From: a virus
IMG/VR virus record: IMGVR_UViG_3300025646_005060
Location: 1 to 64,000 of that record
Strand: one strand, 5' to 3'
DNA length: 64,000 nt
Of this stretch, positions 16,510 to 24,817 are shown piece by piece (position 1 is the first letter of the stretch; each line of letters begins with the position of its first letter). Under the pieces are notes generated by a model that searched no databases, was not told the DNA's origin, and saw nothing but the letters and a program-made list of their open reading frames with translations. The position numbers and the translations under genes were made by a program.

Positions 16510-18234
16510 TCAGTTATTTATCATCTTACTGAAATTATTCTTCTTCTCAAAATACACAACATTTGAAAATTTATCAACTAATTGATCAGACTTGTGACTG
16601 ATGACATACACATTGGCATTATTACTGACCATCTTAAGAAGTTTCATCAGTTCATCCATACCAACACCATCAAGAGACGAATCAAAAACCTCATCTAATA
16701 TTAGAAGATTACAACTAATACTGTTCTTAAGTCTGGCAATCTCTCTCCATGCGAGTACTAGTGCCAGATCTATACGCATCTTTTCGCCTTCGCTGAAGTT
16801 CATATAACTGAATTCATCGCGATATCTTGACTTGATCTGCTCATTGAATTCTTCATCTAGATTGAATTGAACAAAGAAATCCATAGCAGAAAGGAACTTG
16901 TTGATGTGCTTATTCATATGTGGAAGATAATACTTGATAATCTTGGTCTTAACTCCACCATCCTTCAAGAGTTCCGATGCCAACTCATGATACATGATTT
17001 CACTTGAAATTTCAGATCTCTCGTCTTCCAACTTCTCAAGTCCACCTTCAAGGTGTGAGAGTTTATCTTTTTCGGAAGAAATGTCACCAACCAGAGAAGA
17101 AGTATTGATTGTTTTTCTTATTCTTTCAATCTCTCTTTGATATGCTTCTGCTTCGTTTCGCTTGACATTTGCCTCTTGAATATTCTTCCTCAGATGTTCA
17201 AGGTTGGTTTCAATATCCCGAATGATATTCTCTACCTCTTCGATGTGCTCATTTGCGAAATCGATTCCAGAGTTCATATCGGATATCTCAATGTTTGTAG
17301 AGATGATCTTGTTCTTTTTCATCTCCTCTGAAATTGACTGTGAGCATGTAGGACAAACTTGATTCTCTCGAAAGAACTTGATGTCTTTTTCCTTTTGTTC
17401 TTTTTTGACTTCAAGTTCTGCTTTCTTTCTGTTGTATTCTTTAATCTTGTTTTTCTTTTCAAGAATATGATTTACAGCAGACTCAAAATTATTCTCATCA
17501 ATAGATGCTCCCTTTACTACGAGTTCGTGTTCAATGCTTTTTATCTTTTCTTCAAGTTCTTGAATTCTTGCTTCCTTCTCGGAATTGTCTTCATTGTTCT
17601 TTCTTTCAAGATTTTCAATATAACTCTTTTGAACTCCGATCTTTGACTTTTCAATTTCAAGTTTTGTATTAATATCTTTGTATGTTTCCTTGAAAGAAAG
17701 AATCTTTCCCTTAAGAACAACATTCATCGTACTAAAAATATTAATATCAAGAATATTTTCAATCACTGATCTGCGGTCAGCAGCACTCAGTTGCATGAAT
17801 GGAACAAAGGACGAACTTCCAAGTATCACGACTTGCGTGAATGTCTTGTAGTTCATCTTCAATATTTGATCTTCTAGAACTTGCTGATAATCAAGACTCT
17901 TTGCATCTTGGTTGACCAAGTCACCATTTCTATAAATCTCAAAAATTCTTGGTCCCTGTCCTCTGCGAACCAAGAATTTGTCAGATCCGCGACGAAACTC
18001 AATCTCTACAAGGCAACCCTTTTCGTTGATTGAATTGACTAACTGGGGAATGTTGATCTTACGAAAAGGTTTGCCAAATAGAGCATATGTGATTGAATCA
18101 AGAAAAGCAAAAGACTTACCAGATCCATTGTTTCCATGAATCAGAGTAGTGTTGTTCTTATCCAACACGATCTCTGTCATGTTCTTTCCAAACGAACCAA
18201 AGTTTTTAAATCTAACTTTTTCAAAGTAAATCAT
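16510..18234 (-). CDS. 46: Recombination nuclease ATPase subunit (gp46, Rad50-like)
   Basis: This 574-residue SMC/Rad50-type protein is close to T4 gp46 (560). The Walker A motif IHGNNGSGKSFAFLDS is at residues ~33-48. A long coiled coil spans ~170-430, interrupted by the zinc-hook CPTC near residue 296. The signature FSEGEKMRIDLALVLAW and Walker B LLILDEVFDSSLDG are in the C-terminal lobe. With gp47 it resects DNA ends for recombination-dependent replication and degrades host DNA. ATGA coupling to gp47 upstream supports co-translation. Confidence 0.96.
   Translation of the reverse strand: MIYFEKVRFKNFGSFGKNMTEIVLDKNNTTLIHGNNGSGKSFAFLDSITYALFGKPFRKINIPQLVNSINEKGCLVEIEFRRGSDKFLVRRGQGPRIFEIYRNGDLVNQDAKSLDYQQVLEDQILKMNYKTFTQVVILGSSSFVPFMQLSAADRRSVIENILDINIFSTMNVVLKGKILSFKETYKDINTKLEIEKSKIGVQKSYIENLERKNNEDNSEKEARIQELEEKIKSIEHELVVKGASIDENNFESAVNHILEKKNKIKEYNRKKAELEVKKEQKEKDIKFFRENQVCPTCSQSISEEMKKNKIISTNIEISDMNSGIDFANEHIEEVENIIRDIETNLEHLRKNIQEANVKRNEAEAYQREIERIRKTINTSSLVGDISSEKDKLSHLEGGLEKLEDERSEISSEIMYHELASELLKDGGVKTKIIKYYLPHMNKHINKFLSAMDFFVQFNLDEEFNEQIKSRYRDEFSYMNFSEGEKMRIDLALVLAWREIARLKNSISCNLLILDEVFDSSLDGVGMDELMKLLKMVSNNANVYVISHKSDQLVDKFSNVVYFEKKNNFSKMINN
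16515..16522 (-). promoter_or_regulatory. Late-type box (GATAAATA) abutting the sugar-binding-like gene
   Basis: The minus strand reads GATAAATA, seven of eight bases of the late consensus, with six bases to the ATG at 16508. The spacing equals that of the perfect box before the tail-tube-like gene at 23228, giving +1 one base before the ATG. Confidence 0.45.
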
Positions 18235-19289
18235 ATTTTAAGACTTTCCATATACAAATCACGAATGATTGTCTTGAGTTTTACTTTATCAATATCTCTT
18301 TCAATTCCGTCTATTTCGCGAGAAATAATACTCATTGTATCTTCTGTTTCTTCAAAGTCAACACCTTCGGACTTCTCAAGTTGTTCTTCAATTACTGCCA
18401 GACTTTGAATTCCTTTTTCCCAAAGAGCATCAATAAACTTGTCAAAAATCTTTTGCTTTGTTTTCTTTCTTACGATTAGACGAATAAAGCAGTTCTTTAG
18501 TTTTGTTTCAGAGACAAATTCTCCCATATTCTTGAGATCTTCTTTGGTAGAGTCGTCGTAAACGAAAGCATAAAACATATTGTTTGCGTTTTCAACATAG
18601 AGCATTTCGTCCATTTCAGTGTCATATATGTGAAATCCTTTCTTAACATTCACGTCTGAAAAATTCAACTGATACTGTGTCCCAAGGTAATGAATATTTC
18701 CTTCACTCTGTCTGATGTGAAAATGTCCAGAAAGAACACGATCAAATCTCTTGAATTCGGAAACATTAAATCCACCATGATGCTTGACACCAGGAATTAC
18801 CTGAAATCCTACAATCTCAAAATGCCCACCGATCATTCTGCATGGACATGAGCGAAGATAGTCTACAACCTCCTGCTCGTTTTCCTTGACTACCCAAGGT
18901 ATGATTCCAAAACAAAAATCACCAAACTTCAAAGAAGTCGGTTTCTCGTATATGCTGATTGTAGGATAACTATCGGAAATCAATTCATTCAATGAATTTA
19001 AATCATTTGAATTGCGATAATAAGTATCATGATTTCCGATAGTTATGTGAAGATTGATCTTCTTTTCCTTGAACACGTTGAGTATTCTTTTTCTTACTTG
19101 TGAAAGAGTATTGAAGTTTACATACTTTCTACGATCAAAAAAATCACCCAAGTGTACAACTTCGGTGATTTTATTCTCTTCTAAGTATGGAAAGAATTGT
19201 TGCTCAAAGAATTCAATTGCGTTTTCCAGGAAAAACGGTGAATCATTACGAACCCCGAAATGGGTATCACATAAAAATGCTATTTTCAC
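18231..19289 (-). CDS. 47: Recombination nuclease subunit (gp47, Mre11-like)
   Basis: This 352-residue metallophosphoesterase is close to T4 gp47 (339). All five motifs are visible: CDTHFG (residues 7-12), VVHLGDFFDRRKY, ITIGNHDTYY, MIGGHFEIVG and VLSGHFHIRQ. It starts with GTG at 19289, overlapping the gp55 stop (GTGA). With gp46 it forms the end-processing nuclease used in recombination and host-DNA breakdown. Confidence 0.96.
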   Translation of the reverse strand: MKIAFLCDTHFGVRNDSPFFLENAIEFFEQQFFPYLEENKITEVVHLGDFFDRRKYVNFNTLSQVRKRILNVFKEKKINLHITIGNHDTYYRNSNDLNSLNELISDSYPTISIYEKPTSLKFGDFCFGIIPWVVKENEQEVVDYLRSCPCRMIGGHFEIVGFQVIPGVKHHGGFNVSEFKRFDRVLSGHFHIRQSEGNIHYLGTQYQLNFSDVNVKKGFHIYDTEMDEMLYVENANNMFYAFVYDDSTKEDLKNMGEFVSETKLKNCFIRLIVRKKTKQKIFDKFIDALWEKGIQSLAVIEEQLEKSEGVDFEETEDTMSIISREIDGIERDIDKVKLKTIIRDLYMESLKI

Positions 19290-19894
19290 TTTTTCTTCCT
19301 TCTTCGTTTTCTTTTCTTCTTTTCCTTTGGTTCCATCTTCTCAAGATCGCTTTCTGTTAGAGAAAATGTTTTCTGAATAAATTCAGAGTAACTACCATCT
19401 GTATTTTTCTTCAACCAGTTTGTAAATTTGCCATCCATATCTGCCATCTGTAGACACTTATATTTTATAAATGCCTGTTTCTTTTCTTTTTCAATTCGTC
19501 GCAGAAAGGCATAATATATGATCTGCGTAAAATACGAAAACGGATTACTTGATTTTGCAGGATCAAAATTATGAGCATAAAGAAGACAATTTTCTACACC
19601 GTCTCCAATCATATCCTCCCTAAAGGGATAGTTGATAAAGTTGGGACGATGTGAAAGATGTTCGGCAATCTTTAAAAAACTCTCAGCAATGTAATTTGTC
19701 ACTGGTGGTCGTTTTTCACCGACTGCTTCTGCCTTATTGACCTTCTTTTTCCATTCGGTCATTGACTTGCAAAACTTTTCATTATCAATGTAATGTCTTA
19801 AAGTCTTGACTTCGTCTTCAATTTCTTTTTCGTCGTTTTCATTCATAGGACACATCATATCACTTTGTTCACGAATGTCAAGAGATCTTGACAT
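19286..19894 (-). CDS. 55: Late-transcription sigma factor (gp55)
   Basis: This 202-residue protein corresponds to T4 gp55 (185). The conserved core is NFINYPFREDMIGDGVENCL followed by NPFSYFTQIIYYAFLRRIEK, a reduced sigma region 2 that binds the RNA polymerase beta' coiled coil and recognises TATAAATA. The C-terminus is a lysine/arginine run (KEKKKRKRRRKKK) rather than a recognisable clamp-binding tail. No Shine-Dalgarno is visible before the ATG at 19894, and a second start at MNENDEK (residue 17) is possible. The many TATAAATA boxes in the window fit its activity. Confidence 0.93.
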   Translation of the reverse strand: MSRSLDIREQSDMMCPMNENDEKEIEDEVKTLRHYIDNEKFCKSMTEWKKKVNKAEAVGEKRPPVTNYIAESFLKIAEHLSHRPNFINYPFREDMIGDGVENCLLYAHNFDPAKSSNPFSYFTQIIYYAFLRRIEKEKKQAFIKYKCLQMADMDGKFTNWLKKNTDGSYSEFIQKTFSLTESDLEKMEPKEKKKRKRRRKKK

Positions 19895-19920
19895 TTTTCA
19901 AGTGAAAATGTAATTAGGGC

Positions 19921-19950
19921 TTGACAGGTTCTTGGAAGTATCTGTATAAT
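19921..19950 (+). promoter_or_regulatory. Consensus sigma70 promoter on the opposite strand
   Basis: TTGACA (19921-19926), an 18-base spacer and TATAAT (19945-19950) form a 12-of-12 match to the bacterial sigma70 consensus. It lies in the 100-base gap between gp55 and the Sm-like gene and points away from gp55, into the 3' end of the Sm-like gene. No plus-strand gene follows, so the product would be an antisense or small RNA starting near 19957. Confidence 0.6.
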
Positions 19951-19994
19951 CTTTGTGTGGGAATGAAGAAGATCTAGAGCTATCAAGTACTCTA

Positions 19995-20732
19995 TTACTT
20001 ATAGTCATCTGAGTTAGGATCTGGATTCCAATCAGTATACTTAGTACCGAAGTCTTCACGCTTCTTTTCGTCTCCAGTAAAGCGGTTTCGCTTTTTCACT
20101 TCATCAACCATATCTAAAAGAGTCTGGGGATCTAACATTCCCGATGTAATCATATTCATGATTGCTTCAGCAGGAATATAGAGTTGCATCATAATCATAT
20201 GACGATCCAATTCTGATTCGTCTACCATGTCAGGTGGAAGATAAGAGGACTTAGATTTTTTGTTTCTTCTCTTCTTTCTCTTTGGTTTTGGATAATCTTC
20301 TTCTGACATTTGTTCTAGTTCTTCCATTTCGGCAGATGCTTTATTGATGTCTTGAATAAGTTCGTCAATAAATGTACCAAAATCTTCTGCACTTGGTGCT
20401 TTCATGCTGATGTCTTCAGTCTCTTTGATTGATACGCTTCTTGAGTTCTCTGAAAACTCACGATTGCTTTCAATTTTATAAAGTTCAACTGTTGATTTAT
20501 TTGGTTCACTCATGAGTGCAACGTGATTTGATGGAAGTACTGCTTCTTTATTATCTGTATTCATCAACCAATCGTGTAGACTTGTTACATCAACCATGCG
20601 TCCCATTGGATCATATGTAGAAGAAGTTTTGAACAGCATTGGTTGAAAAATCTTGATATTCTCGTTGCCTTCTTCCAGAACTTGACATGCAATTTCTTCA
20701 CCACTACGAAGTTTAAGAATCTTGATGTTCAT
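19995..20732 (-). CDS. Sm-like (LSm/Hfq-fold) N-terminal domain protein
   Basis: This 245-residue protein begins MNIKILKLRSGEEIACQVLE and continues with IKIFQPMLFKTSS. This is the Sm1-like strand order (residues ~1-45) seen in small phage Sm-like proteins. The middle is acidic (MEELEQMSEEDYPKPKRKKR, then a basic patch), and a conserved-looking C-terminal helix LYIPAEAIMNMITSGMLDPQ follows. Sm folds usually bind RNA as rings. It overlaps uvsW upstream by 20 bases and precedes gp55, a place where marine T4-like phages often carry a hypothetical gene. RNA binding is an inference; the fold call is moderate. Confidence 0.55.
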   Translation of the reverse strand: MNIKILKLRSGEEIACQVLEEGNENIKIFQPMLFKTSSTYDPMGRMVDVTSLHDWLMNTDNKEAVLPSNHVALMSEPNKSTVELYKIESNREFSENSRSVSIKETEDISMKAPSAEDFGTFIDELIQDINKASAEMEELEQMSEEDYPKPKRKKRRNKKSKSSYLPPDMVDESELDRHMIMMQLYIPAEAIMNMITSGMLDPQTLLDMVDEVKKRNRFTGDEKKREDFGTKYTDWNPDPNSDDYK

Positions 20733-22188
20733 TCAGCGAATCTCCTAGATTGATTTTAGTCTTCTTGAATGTGAACTGCTCATTAGTATATATGGTAGTT
20801 CTCTCATCCAGATGACGAAGAGCATGATTACGATAAGACTTCCAACTAAGATCATCTCCTATATCAAAAAGAGTTACTTTGTCCTTGGTATCTGACTTAC
20901 GAAGTCCTCGACCTATTGATTGAAGAACACGCACGACAGACTTTGAAGGTGAGGCAAATATAATCGCATGAATGTTCTTGATATTGATGCCTGTACTACA
21001 CGTTCCATAAGATGCGACAAGTACACTGTTATCATGCTTGTCCACGATCTTGCGTATCTGTTCACGATCTTCCACATCCGTCTTACCAGAAATAAAGAAT
21101 ACTTCTTTCTTTTTGTCTTTTGACAATTGTTGGAAAAGTGGGACTCCGTGCTTTTCCACAAAATTAAACAAGACAAGGACGTTGCCAGGAATATGGTTAG
21201 CAAGATTACATATAAAATTGTTCCTCTTATCATTAAGAACCAACCATTCTATTTCTTCTTGATACTTTGCTCTCTTGATCTGCGAGACATCAGATTCAGG
21301 ATATTTGAGTATCAGACAATTAATATTTAGTTGTGCCAATACTTCACGGTCAATTAGTTCTTTGGTGTGTGTGACCCGATAGAGTGTTCCAAATAGTCCT
21401 TCGAGAACCAACTGATGAACCTGAGTTCCGTCAAGAGTTCCCGTGGTTCCGATACGATATTCACATTGCTTCAATCTTGTCATGATTTTTGTCAATGACT
21501 TTGCTTTGAATAAATGGGATTCGTCTCCAATGATCGCATCAAACTGTTCAAAAAAAGATTCGGGAAGAGTGTGAAGACTTTGCCATGTGGAAATAATGAT
21601 ACGAGCATTTGTCTGCTTTTCCTGACCACCATAGATCAAGTGAATGTTCTTAGCAAACTTCTTGTCATTTGCGTAGTCTATAAAGTCCGAACACATCTGA
21701 GTAACCAGACCTGTCGTTGGTACAACCACCAAAATCTTTTTGTCGGTTCTCTTCATGAGTTCTAAAATGCAAAAATAGATGATCAAACTCTTACCACTTC
21801 CCGTTGGAGAGATCAGGAGAGTTCTACGCTTTGATATGGCGTGCTTTACCGCGTCTATCTGGTAGTCGTGCGGTTGAATGACCTGACCGTTAGAATGGAC
21901 TGTAGGGAATTCTACGGGGTCTTCTGAGGGGTGTAGACCGTCTTCGTACTCTACCTTATACCCACGGTCCTTGGCAAATGACAGAACATATGGTAAAAGA
22001 CCAGCATATATCTTATTCGTCAGAATATTAAAAAGACGAATCTTTCCATCCCATCGCTTCTTGCGAAACGCAGGATTATATTGAGAGTTCGGAACACGAA
22101 ATGTGAAGAAGGAACTTAATTCTTTTGCGATTCCTTTTTCACAATCAATCTCAATGTAGACGGAATCTATGGTCTTTATACGAATCAT
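20713..22188 (-). CDS. uvsW: UvsW helicase
   Basis: The ATG at 22188 (MIRIKTIDSVYIEIDCEKG) is chosen because it overlaps the uvsY stop (ATGA) and aligns with the T4 UvsW start region. A longer in-frame start adds eight residues. The 491-residue protein is an SF2 helicase: SYNPAF/RWDGKIRLF accessory domain, Q-like PHDYQIDAV, Walker A ISPTGSGKSLIIYF, DESH box (IIGDESHLF), motif III-like GTTGTL, SYGTCSTGI and VI QSIGRGLRK. T4 UvsW (503 residues) migrates Holliday junctions and unwinds R-loops at origins, switching replication mode late. Confidence 0.95.
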   Translation of the reverse strand: MIRIKTIDSVYIEIDCEKGIAKELSSFFTFRVPNSQYNPAFRKKRWDGKIRLFNILTNKIYAGLLPYVLSFAKDRGYKVEYEDGLHPSEDPVEFPTVHSNGQVIQPHDYQIDAVKHAISKRRTLLISPTGSGKSLIIYFCILELMKRTDKKILVVVPTTGLVTQMCSDFIDYANDKKFAKNIHLIYGGQEKQTNARIIISTWQSLHTLPESFFEQFDAIIGDESHLFKAKSLTKIMTRLKQCEYRIGTTGTLDGTQVHQLVLEGLFGTLYRVTHTKELIDREVLAQLNINCLILKYPESDVSQIKRAKYQEEIEWLVLNDKRNNFICNLANHIPGNVLVLFNFVEKHGVPLFQQLSKDKKKEVFFISGKTDVEDREQIRKIVDKHDNSVLVASYGTCSTGINIKNIHAIIFASPSKSVVRVLQSIGRGLRKSDTKDKVTLFDIGDDLSWKSYRNHALRHLDERTTIYTNEQFTFKKTKINLGDSLNEHQDS

Positions 22189-22619
22189 AGTCCTTGAGTG
22201 AACTTGATCCATTCAATTGAAGATCTTATATTCCAAATCTTATTGGAAATGATCTTGGCAACTGATTCAATATAGTTCACCTTCTCCTTCTGAAGAAATA
22301 CTTTATTTGAAAGATTGATGACACTTGAGTCACTTTCAATAAAGCGATCAAGTTCGTTCTTGAGAATTGCCAGATCAAAGGGTTCCCATCCCTTTTCTCT
22401 TAATTCTTCTTCTGACATTTTGCCAGAATAGTACAACCACTTGTCGCGACGAAGAACTTTGAGTTCTGATTCGTATCTTTCAAGAATCAACTTCTCATCC
22501 ATCAACATACAGAGATATTTGTTGTGAAGTTGAGGAATCTTTGAAGATTCGTCGTCTAAATGATTGATGTCAATTGCGGTATCAAGTTCTGCTTGTGCTT
22601 TAATTTGTTGAATATTCAT
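22185..22619 (-). CDS. uvsY: UvsY recombination mediator
   Basis: This 144-residue helical protein is similar in size and pattern to T4 UvsY (137): DTAIDINHLDDESSKIPQLH, KWLYYSGKMSEEE, NELDRFIESDSSV and ESVAKIISNKIWNIRSSIEW. UvsY loads the UvsX recombinase on gp32-coated single-stranded DNA. Its coupling with uvsW is as in T4. The start lacks a Shine-Dalgarno, and a sigma70-like promoter ends 7 bases before it. Confidence 0.9.
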   Translation of the reverse strand: MNIQQIKAQAELDTAIDINHLDDESSKIPQLHNKYLCMLMDEKLILERYESELKVLRRDKWLYYSGKMSEEELREKGWEPFDLAILKNELDRFIESDSSVINLSNKVFLQKEKVNYIESVAKIISNKIWNIRSSIEWIKFTQGL

Positions 22620-22626
22620 AATAAAG

Positions 22627-22654
22627 AGTATACCAAATCAGGGGGTGTTTTCAA
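22627..22654 (-). promoter_or_regulatory. Sigma70-like promoter for uvsY-uvsW
   Basis: On the minus strand TTGAAA (22654-22649), a 16-base spacer and TATACT (22632-22627), preceded by TGG, resemble a sigma70 or middle-type promoter. The predicted +1 is within about one base of the uvsY ATG. It overlaps the 3' end of the gene upstream. Confidence 0.45.
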
Positions 22655-23228
22655 ATACTTCTACTTCATAGTGAGTATATGCAAATGTAGAAGTGGCAAT
22701 CACTGTTTCAGAATCTACTGCCGAAGAGTCAAAATCAATTCCACTCAAAAATGTGGGAAATACATTTCTAAATTTAATTGCCATTTGTGGTCTGTAATTG
22801 CTATTCATGACAAGAATATACGCACTGGCGACCTTTTGTGGTTCATTGAGAACTTCATATGAAGTCTTATATCCGATACCGAGATCCTGCATCCAGTTGT
22901 ATATTTCCAACCAGTTCTTCATTTCTTCGTCTACGGCAAATCCAATTTGAAGATCCTCGTAAACATATGAAGTTCCAGGTCTACGAGAGACAATACCAGT
23001 AGGGTTTGAATTTTGAGACACACCAAATGATAGAGAAGGAATGTTTGCTCTTTGACAGAAGTATGTGACGGTTGGGCATCTTGTTAATACAAATCTAAAC
23101 TTATTGCCAGTAAGAACATTGTGTGTTGCTGGTTGAAATTCATTCTCAAATAGAAAATCTCCAGGCATATCGCGAAGAATATTACTTGGCACATTTCCTG
23201 AAATAATTTGTTCGCTATTGTTTGGCAT
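22638..23228 (-). CDS. Tail-tube-fold protein, candidate gp3 tail completion protein
   Basis: This 196-residue protein has the look of the gp19-like tube fold: FRFVLTRCPTVTYFCQRANI then PSLSF (first sheet), YEDLQIGFAVDEEMKNW and a C-terminal TSTFAYTHYEVEVFE strand. In marine T4-like genomes a gene in this exact place (between gp23 and uvsY) is usually called gp3, the tail completion and sheath-stabilising terminator. gp54 (tube initiator) shares the fold and cannot be excluded. It follows the terminator after gp23 and has its own perfect late box six bases from the ATG, so its mRNA is probably leaderless. Confidence 0.65.
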   Translation of the reverse strand: MPNNSEQIISGNVPSNILRDMPGDFLFENEFQPATHNVLTGNKFRFVLTRCPTVTYFCQRANIPSLSFGVSQNSNPTGIVSRRPGTSYVYEDLQIGFAVDEEMKNWLEIYNWMQDLGIGYKTSYEVLNEPQKVASAYILVMNSNYRPQMAIKFRNVFPTFLSGIDFDSSAVDSETVIATSTFAYTHYEVEVFENTP

Positions 23229-23234
23229 ATAGAG

Positions 23235-23242
23235 TATTTATA
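23235..23242 (-). promoter_or_regulatory. Late promoter box abutting the tail-tube-like gene
   Basis: The minus strand reads TATAAATACT, matching the extended T4 late consensus. Six bases separate the box from the ATG at 23228, and no Shine-Dalgarno is present. It directly follows the terminator of gp23. Confidence 0.8.
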
Positions 23243-23272
23243 AAGAAAAACCCACGGGTTTCCCCGTGGGTT
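23243..23272 (-). terminator. Rho-independent terminator after gp23
   Basis: The minus strand has a 10-bp stem AACCCACGGG/CCCGTGGGTT closed by a GAAA tetraloop, followed by TTTTTCTTT. It lies 24 bases after the gp23 stop and just before the late promoter of the next gene, isolating the abundant capsid transcript. Confidence 0.92.
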
Positions 23273-23295
23273 CTCTGATGACTATTGTCTACTTA

Positions 23296-24792
23296 TCACC
23301 AAGTTACGCCAGCGGCATTGCCGTGGAGGTTCTTGACTGCGAAGAGACGGTAGTATGCGTTGGTTGATGCCTCAAGACCATCACTGGTGTTGAGGTTGCT
23401 GAAGGTTGACTCACGACCACCTGCGAATGGATTGGCGACAAGACCGTAACGAGTCTTGAAACCAATCTTTGGTTGGAAGGTGTCTTGACCAACTGCACGG
23501 ACCATTTGTAGAGGAACGTATGGGCAGTAGAAGAATCCTGCGTCGTATGGCGAGGTTCCCTTGTAACCAACGGTGATGAAGTTGATGTTGTTGGCAACAA
23601 ATGGGTCAATGTAGACCTTGAACTTGTTGTTGAGAACACCTGCGAATACGTTACCAGTGTCGTCAACTTGCATGTCAACGTTGAGTGCTGGCGAGAGGTT
23701 AAGGAATCCACCCATTGCGAGAGCACTTGCAACGTCTGCGGAGCAAACGATGAAGTTACCCTTTCCTCTACGAGTATCCTTAGCAATTTGGTTTGCTTCG
23801 CGTTCAATTTGGAACATAAGTCCGCGATAACGTTCTGCTGACCAACGACCGTCTGAGTCTGCGAGAAGGTCGTAGATACCACCATTGCCTGCTGCTGAGT
23901 AACCAGCGAGGTCGCGGTTGACTGCACCAGTCTTAGCAACGTAATACATTGCGCGAAGAATTTCGCGGTTGATTTCGTTCATGATTTCAACCGAAAGGAT
24001 GTTGGCGAGTTCTGCCTCTGCGTCAAGACCGTGAACTGCGCGAAGGTCTTGTGCAAGTTCTGTGGTGTATTCTGCCTTGAGAGCGCGTGATCTTGCTTGT
24101 ACTGCGACTCTTTCAATGCTGAATGCCATCTCACGGAAGTCACCTGACGATGAGTTCTTGCCGAGAGTTTCAGCAGTCGAGGTAAGCATACCGCGGAATG
24201 AAGTAAAGGTGTCTGGACGCGATTCAAGATATGTTTCACCTTCAGTATAAAGACCAGTGAATGTACCAAGAGTGTGACCAGAAAGAAGGTCTGCATACGA
24301 AAGAGTTCCGCCTGCGCCACCAAGTCTGGTTGCACCAGAAGCACCAGAAACTTTTGCCCATGGTTCGTCAAAGAGTGCTTCGTCACCTTGAGTGTAACCA
24401 TTGTTGTCGTTTCCGTAACGAGCGCGCATTGCAAAGATAAGACCAGTTGGAGCACTCATTGGTTGAACGCCTGCGATGTCGTATGCTACGACGTTTGGCA
24501 TTGCGCGACGAACGAGTGAGATAAGAACTGGATCGTAACCAGCAAAGTTACCTGCTAAACCGACTTGACCAGTGATGAAGTTGCCACCGACACCGATTGG
24601 GCCCATGGTATCTTCAAAGAGATTTCCTGCTCTCTCTTCTTTCATTGCCTTGACTTGGTTCTCAAGAAGAACTGCGGTTACGCGCTTCTTGTGAAGATCG
24701 CCAATGCTTGGAAGATCGCCGTGCTCAAGTACTGGGGACCACTTCTCTACGAGTGAATCATATGGGGTTGTGTTGTTAAAATCTACTGACAT
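23296..24792 (-). CDS. 23: Major capsid protein (gp23)
   Basis: This 498-residue HK97-fold protein is a T4 gp23 relative (521). Diagnostic segments: MGPIGVGGNFITGQVGLAG, DPVLISLVRRAMPNVVAYDI then AGVQPMSAPTGLIFAMRARY, ARSRALKAEYTTELAQDLRA and GNFIVCSADVASALAMGG. T4 gp23 loses its N-terminus to protease gp21 after an (L/I)xE motif. Here LFE at residues 58-60 is a plausible equivalent of T4 E65. It has a strong AGGAGAG ribosome-binding site, a late-type box, higher GC than its neighbours and a terminator: the features of a very highly expressed late gene. Confidence 0.98.
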   Translation of the reverse strand: MSVDFNNTTPYDSLVEKWSPVLEHGDLPSIGDLHKKRVTAVLLENQVKAMKEERAGNLFEDTMGPIGVGGNFITGQVGLAGNFAGYDPVLISLVRRAMPNVVAYDIAGVQPMSAPTGLIFAMRARYGNDNNGYTQGDEALFDEPWAKVSGASGATRLGGAGGTLSYADLLSGHTLGTFTGLYTEGETYLESRPDTFTSFRGMLTSTAETLGKNSSSGDFREMAFSIERVAVQARSRALKAEYTTELAQDLRAVHGLDAEAELANILSVEIMNEINREILRAMYYVAKTGAVNRDLAGYSAAGNGGIYDLLADSDGRWSAERYRGLMFQIEREANQIAKDTRRGKGNFIVCSADVASALAMGGFLNLSPALNVDMQVDDTGNVFAGVLNNKFKVYIDPFVANNINFITVGYKGTSPYDAGFFYCPYVPLQMVRAVGQDTFQPKIGFKTRYGLVANPFAGGRESTFSNLNTSDGLEASTNAYYRLFAVKNLHGNAAGVTW

Positions 24793-24817
24793 GTGTTTTC
24801 TCTCCTGTATTCCTTTT

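Noticed and set aside
19895-19994. tRNA or structured RNA gene in the gap before gp55
   Set aside because: No cloverleaf or strong stem with terminator was found on either strand; only the plus-strand promoter stands out.
23304-24455. Long minus-strand frames overlapping gp23 in another phase
   Set aside because: They lie wholly inside the capsid gene, which has clear family motifs and much stronger signals; codon bias of gp23 keeps the other frame open.
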